From Prorocentrum cordatum (Eukaryota > Sar > Dinophyceae > Prorocentrales > Prorocentraceae): a DNA stretch of 64,000 nucleotides. Of the stretch, positions 59,969-64,000 are shown one piece after another. The position numbers were made by a program, and so were the translations under genes. Numbering within the stretch: position 1 is the first letter of the stretch; the number at the start of each line of letters is the position of its first letter. Under the pieces are notes generated by a model that was given only the letters and a program-made list of their open reading frames with translations, did not search any database and was not told where the DNA came from. The stretch spans positions 434,897 to 498,896 of the forward strand of contig CAUYUJ010005692.1 of assembly GCA_963575745.1 (NCBI GenBank). Direction: 5' to 3'.

Positions 59969-60604
59969 GAGGATGAGGAGGAGTAGGGGGGGCAGGAGGA
60001 GGAGGAACACCACCAAGGTGGTCCTTATTTTCAGCGTCCTGGCTGTATCGAACCATGGCTTCTCCCGCTCCGGCGCGGCGCTGTCTGCTTCGCTCGCCGA
60101 ACCACCAATTTTAAGAGTAAGAGCGGCAGCAGGGCCGCGCGCGCGCCAGGGAACTATCTGCCGTCGCCCCAAGTGCCGCCCAGGTTTCGCGTGAAAGTAC
60201 GGCCGGACCTAGGACAGGAGAGCATGCTTCGGGGATGGACAAAGCCCCTTTAGCACAATATGGTTTAGTGAAAGCGACCTCGGGCCCACACCTGGAGGGC
60301 GGAAGCCTGGAAAATGACGACCGCGGCGCCCTCTCGAGAACCGAAAACGATTCACAAATCGACGTGTCAGCGTGGGGGTTTTGTCCACCCCCGAATCCTT
60401 CAAGAACATGTGAGCGACGATCAAGAACGGGTCTTACGGGCGGTGGCATAGCGACCTGACGCGGTGGCTTACGCGGGCCGCCCGCGCGGCATGAGGGCGC
60501 TTACGCGCGACGTTACTTGAGCAGTTTACGGGCCAATTTCGGCGAAGACGACCCCGTTTTGTTGCGTCGCTCATGTGGCCCTCGGAGGGCTAAACACTGA
60601 AAAA

Positions 60605-61083
60605 CCTTAGAGGGTACCCTCCCTCAGGATGCGCAAGACCATCCAACAACCACGAACAACCTCAGGGCACCCTCCTCGAACCGACCTCGATCCGATGCCG
60701 CGGACCGACCGTAGCAGTACTGCGTCGATGCGGCTGGTGTTTTGTCTCCGTCGCTCTCATCAGGAATCTGACACTGCGAATGGCGGCCCAGTGGTGCTCT
60801 CGCGCAACAGCTGTGGCAGGTCTGGTCCTACTCCCCCCCGCGGGCGCTGCCCGTGCTCCTGCCCCCTCCCCTGCGCCTTCCGTCTGACCGATGTAAGCGC
60901 GCACTACAGCCGAGCCTAGGCCAGAAGAACATCCGACAAAAACATGAGACCCTCCGCCTGCCAGAACGCACAGAATATCCAAGGTACCCTCCCCAGGGCG
61001 CACAAGAACATCCCGAAGACACAAAGATCATTGGGATACCCTCCCCGAACCGACCTCGATCTTGTACCTCGGACCGACTGGAA
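60605..61083. repeat. ~115-bp direct repeats about 365 bp apart
   Basis: 60605-60717 and 60970-61083 share GGTACCCTCCC, GCGCAAGA(C/A)CATCC and CGAACCGACCTCGAT followed by CGGACCGAC. Similarity is partial, with indels. What lies between has no recognisable gene. Confidence 0.65.
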
Positions 61084-62300
61084 TCCCAGCATCTAGTTGC
61101 CCCAGAAGCTGCTCGTTTGCCACTGTAGGGGCGACGTAAGACTCAGGTTCGGTGGGCTCGGGTTGGCCCGACGAGGCCAACCATGAAGATGGCAACGCCC
61201 AGTATGAAATTCGACGCGAACTCCCGCTGCAGACACCCCGAGAATACTGGACAGTGAAAACCTGGGACGCGCTCGTCAAACAGCATCGGCAAGCCCGAGA
61301 TCCGGCGTACTCGAGTCTTACGTTTCTAGAAGGGCTCAGGGACAAACAAACTGATAGACACAAATCCCCGGATTCCCAATATTTTCCAGTATTTTCTTGG
61401 CTCTCGTCTTCCCCCCGCATCCAATAGGTTCCGATATTTTCGCGGAGGTCGACGATGAATTGCGTCTGCGTGTGTTTTCCTTCCCGAAGTTTCCCCGACG
61501 CTGGAGGGGGGCAGGGCGGGAGAGGGCGAGGCCCACTGGCTCGTTCGGCCTGGCAAACTCGACGTGCACCCGACCCTTCCTCTCGGTTCCCCCTGGTCCC
61601 TGGCCCGCTCCTCCTCCTCCTCCTCCTCCCCCTCCTCCTCCTCCTCCTCTTCCTCCTCCTCCTCCTCCACTTCCTCCTCTCCCAACTCCTCCAACTCCTC
61701 CTCCATGCCTCCTCCTCCATCCCTCCCCCTCCTCCTCCTCCGCTGTTTCCGCTGTTTGCCGCGCCATGAAGGTCTGTGCCTTGCAGCGCCACTCGGCGGC
61801 CGAAGCCGCCGCCAGAGGAGGGGGGGGGAAGGCCCGTCCCGCCCAGGCGCGCGGGGCGGCAGAGGAGCGGGGGCCAGGCCTGGCGGCTCTACGAGCAGAG
61901 GCGCCTGAGGACCCCGCCAGGAGGAGCAGAGGAGAGCCTGCCTGGGCCAGGGGAGGAGAGGGGCGGGGTCCTAGGGCCAAGGCGGCAATCCGAGGGCCTC
62001 CGAAAGACGGGGGGGGAAGGGCCTCACGGGGAAAGCGAGGGGGGAAGCCTCGGACTGCCTCGAGATGCCGAATTGGGATGGGCCCGTCGCGCTGCCGCCC
62101 AGGATATCCGCCCAAGTCCAGCAGCTTATCCATACCTGGGCGGCAGCGCACAGGCGCTGGGACCAGGCGGGCAGATGGCCCACCTGGTGTGCCTCCCCCT
62201 AACCCCTCCAGAGCCAGAAGGCCAACGACAAGGAATCCCTGGGAATGGCCATGAAAAGGGATACAGAAGGGGGTTAAAGGGGAGGCGCCAAGTTACGGTC
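61084..62300. other. spacer with CTC microsatellite, no gene seen
   Basis: 61608-61745 is (CTC)n with CCA interruptions. Long frames on both strands across it (up to 285 codons) are Ser/Pro or Arg/Glu translations. The flanks are GC-rich without a domain. Confidence 0.6.
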
Positions 62301-62301
62301 C

Positions 62302-63003
62302 CTAGGGACCCCTATGTCGCGGCCCCCTCAGGCGCCGTCGGCCGCGAGCTCGCCGAGCCTCGAGCCGCGCCTTCTCCGAACTCGCTGTGCTGGTGGTCCT
62401 GCACTGGTCCTTGTCGAGGACGGTCTTGTCGGCCCACTCCCTCGCCTCGTCAGCGAAGTCAGGGCACTCCTCGGCCTCGATGGACCACTCGGTAGTCCAC
62501 GATCTTGCGGTACCCGACCCTGTGGTACTCGGCACCGTCGTGCTGGACGAAGTGGCGGTACTTGTCTCGATATGATGAACCTTCTCCATTTGCTCCATTC
62601 ACTCCATTCGACTCGGCATCGCTGATCCAGTGGCCGTTTGTCTCGGTGATGGTGGGCTTTGTACTGGGCTCGGTCGCCCTGGTCGAGTGAAACTGTTTGA
62701 CTGTGTTGGGCTCAGGCTCCTGGTACTCGACTCAGACGATGTGGTACTTGTCGTGCTGGTTACAGGTCGTTGGGGATCGGCTGGTTGCTGGTAGGTGGAA
62801 TAGGTTGTAGGCGCACTCAGGCCTCCATGCACCGACTTCAAGTAGGGTTCTTGGCGGCCCCACCTCGTCCCGCTATGGCTAGGGGTCACAGTGCCCTCGG
62901 TGGGGGCGAACCCCAGGCCCAGTGATTCTTCTGCTGTCGATGAGGAAGGTCTCGGCTGCCCTATGCTTCGCCCTTGGGCGCTCGGGAGCTCCATCTCCGC
63001 CAT
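62302..63003 (-). CDS. coding-like Ser/Thr/Pro-rich region, possibly retroelement-derived
   Basis: 63003-62599 reads MAEMELPSAQGRSIGQPRPS, then WGRQEPYLKSVHGGLSAPTT and a Ser/Thr-rich stretch. 62598-62302 in another frame has EECPDFADEAREWADKTVLD and KDQCRTTSTASSEKARLEAR. The latter resembles EEAGEWALQDRPDKAMSRTTN at 63424-63640, suggesting two related segments near each other. Function unknown; frame changes suggest decay or introns. Confidence 0.35.
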
Positions 63004-63423
63004 GGGAATGGCGGGGGTGGCGAGCTAGGGCGGACCGCGGGGGCGCGGGCAGTACTCGTCCTGCCCCCCCCCCCCTGCCCCTCACCATCCCCCCTGGTAG
63101 GCGCGGGCAGTGCTCGTCCTGCCCCCCCACCCTTCGAGCCCGTCTCGAAGTTTGATCCTTGCCTCACCAGGGCAGCGTTGACTCGTACTTGGTGTAGTTG
63201 GCATGTAGTCTGGCTGGTACCTCTGAGCCCTGGCTGTACGGCGGCCGTGTCCATCACTGCTACAAAACGTGGCGACGTGTGCCTGGGGTGTTCCCTCGCA
63301 TTCGGGGCTTCCCCAGGACTTGCGCCCTGACGACTCGTGCAAAACTTGGCGACGTAGCCTGAGGTATTCCATCGCACTCGGGGCTTCCTCAGGACTTGCG
63401 CCCTGACCCTTTGGTACTTGTCG

Positions 63424-63912
63424 TCAGGGCACTTCGTCGCGATCCGCGTCGTCAGCTTGTGCTCGAACAGTTCCCGTCGAATTGGTGGTCCTGCTCATTG
63501 CCTTGTCGGGTCGGTCCTGCAGGGCCCACTCCCCCGCCTCCTCCAACCAGGTCGGGGCGCCCCCTCGCCTCGCTGGGCCACGATGGTAGTCCTGACCCAT
63601 CTCCCTGGTCTTGTAGCGGTCGAGCGGCTGGAAGAAGTGGGCTACGTCGTCGTCGATGTGCCATCCGTGGACGTCGCTAGGCGACTCGCCAAAGCGCCGC
63701 CTTATATGCTTCGCCAGTGCGGTCGCGATGGCCTGGCACAACCTGTTCGGGTACTCCTTGGCCGCCGCGGTGCGCCACTGGCCGTCGTCGTTGATGCCCG
63801 CCAGCTCCGCGTGGTAGGAGGCCGTGTGGAAGCACCTCCCGCCCCCAGGCAATCTGCTGATTTCTGCTCGGAGGGTTGGTAGGGATACAGCCAGCAGGCT
63901 TGTGGACTTCAT
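63424..63912 (-). CDS. coding-like region at right edge, retroelement-like
   Basis: The 162-codon minus frame contains FHTASYHAELAGINDDGQWR, TAAAKEYPNRLCQAIATALA, KHIRRRFGESPSDVHGWHID and HFFQPLDRYKTREMGQDYH. The WRTAAAKEYP..LC.A.A.A.A segment recalls spacer sequence in dinoflagellate copia-type polyproteins (memory, weak). The frame continues in shifted form toward the window edge. 63260-63415 carries two ~75-bp copies of a GGGGCTTCC(C/T)CAGGACTTGC segment. Partial at the right border. Confidence 0.35.
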   Translation of the reverse strand: MKSTSLLAVSLPTLRAEISRLPGGGRCFHTASYHAELAGINDDGQWRTAAAKEYPNRLCQAIATALAKHIRRRFGESPSDVHGWHIDDDVAHFFQPLDRYKTREMGQDYHRGPARRGGAPTWLEEAGEWALQDRPDKAMSRTTNSTGTVRAQADDADRDEVP

Positions 63913-64000
63913 CGAACGCGCTCCACAGGTGCACGGGTCGAATGTGATCGGCTCGACCCCCTGCTGGTCCAGGGGGTGGCGCGCCTCGGGGAGCCTCCAG

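Noticed and set aside
62302-63912. Complete copia-type retrotransposon at the right edge
   Set aside because: Only short coding-like pieces in several frames; no long terminal repeats, protease, integrase or polymerase motifs seen, so only a tentative coding-like call is kept.

Overview
This window looks like GC-rich nuclear DNA from a dinoflagellate; the genus cannot be fixed from sequence alone. The evidence is a mix of things: a protein carrying the Met-Lys-Ala-Met-Lys type repeat seen in many dinoflagellate predictions, several decayed LINE elements whose ORF1/endonuclease/reverse transcriptase/RNase H arrangement is of the kind common in dinoflagellates, AG|G 3' splice sites, very abundant trinucleotide microsatellites, and an assembly gap of exactly 100 N. 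No bacterial operon, tRNA, rRNA or CRISPR array was found. Nearly all the long open frames are translations of repeats. Repeat boundaries below were set by eye and may be off by a few bases.

Layout. 1-13.5 kb is almost entirely tandem repeat: a ~100-bp array (1-1525), a ~90-bp array (2030-3260), a ~90-bp array related to the first (5683-6260), the first copy of a ~0.6-1.1 kb dispersed family (6985-7560), and a ~470-bp array (11.27-13.53 kb). 13.5-17 kb holds weak coding-like pieces on the minus strand. 18.9-19.8 kb has foldback sequence. 20933-21086 is a perfect 154-bp palindrome flanked by TTCTC. 21.7-24.2 kb carries a minus-strand dual-specificity phosphatase gene and an unrecognised exon. 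Two copies of a 171-bp inverted-terminal-repeat element lie in the same area, with a third at 27.9 kb. 26.8-27.5 kb is a 191-bp array.

31-40 kb contains fragments of LINE elements (RNase H at 31 kb, ORF1 plus endonuclease at 36-38 kb, C-terminal part at 39.4-40 kb). 41-50.6 kb is the richest coding part, all on the minus strand: an intact 622-codon gene, a two-exon gene with an intron holding a 50-bp palindrome, the 3' exons of another gene whose inferred intron is filled with hairpin repeats, and a 368-410-codon basic protein. 50.9-52.3 kb is a ~131-bp BamHI-site satellite abutting a frameshifted LINE (52.4-55.3 kb). 57.3-58.3 kb is a large inverted purine/pyrimidine structure, 58.9-59.4 kb a third dispersed-family copy, 59.87 kb the gap, and 62.3-63.9 kb retroelement-like coding sequence.

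Every coding sequence I trust reads on the minus strand, which fits the unidirectional gene blocks known in dinoflagellates. The most striking signal is the 171-bp element: each of its three copies sits between direct repeats of 28 to about 60 bp that differ from locus to locus, as if insertion duplicated an unusually long target.
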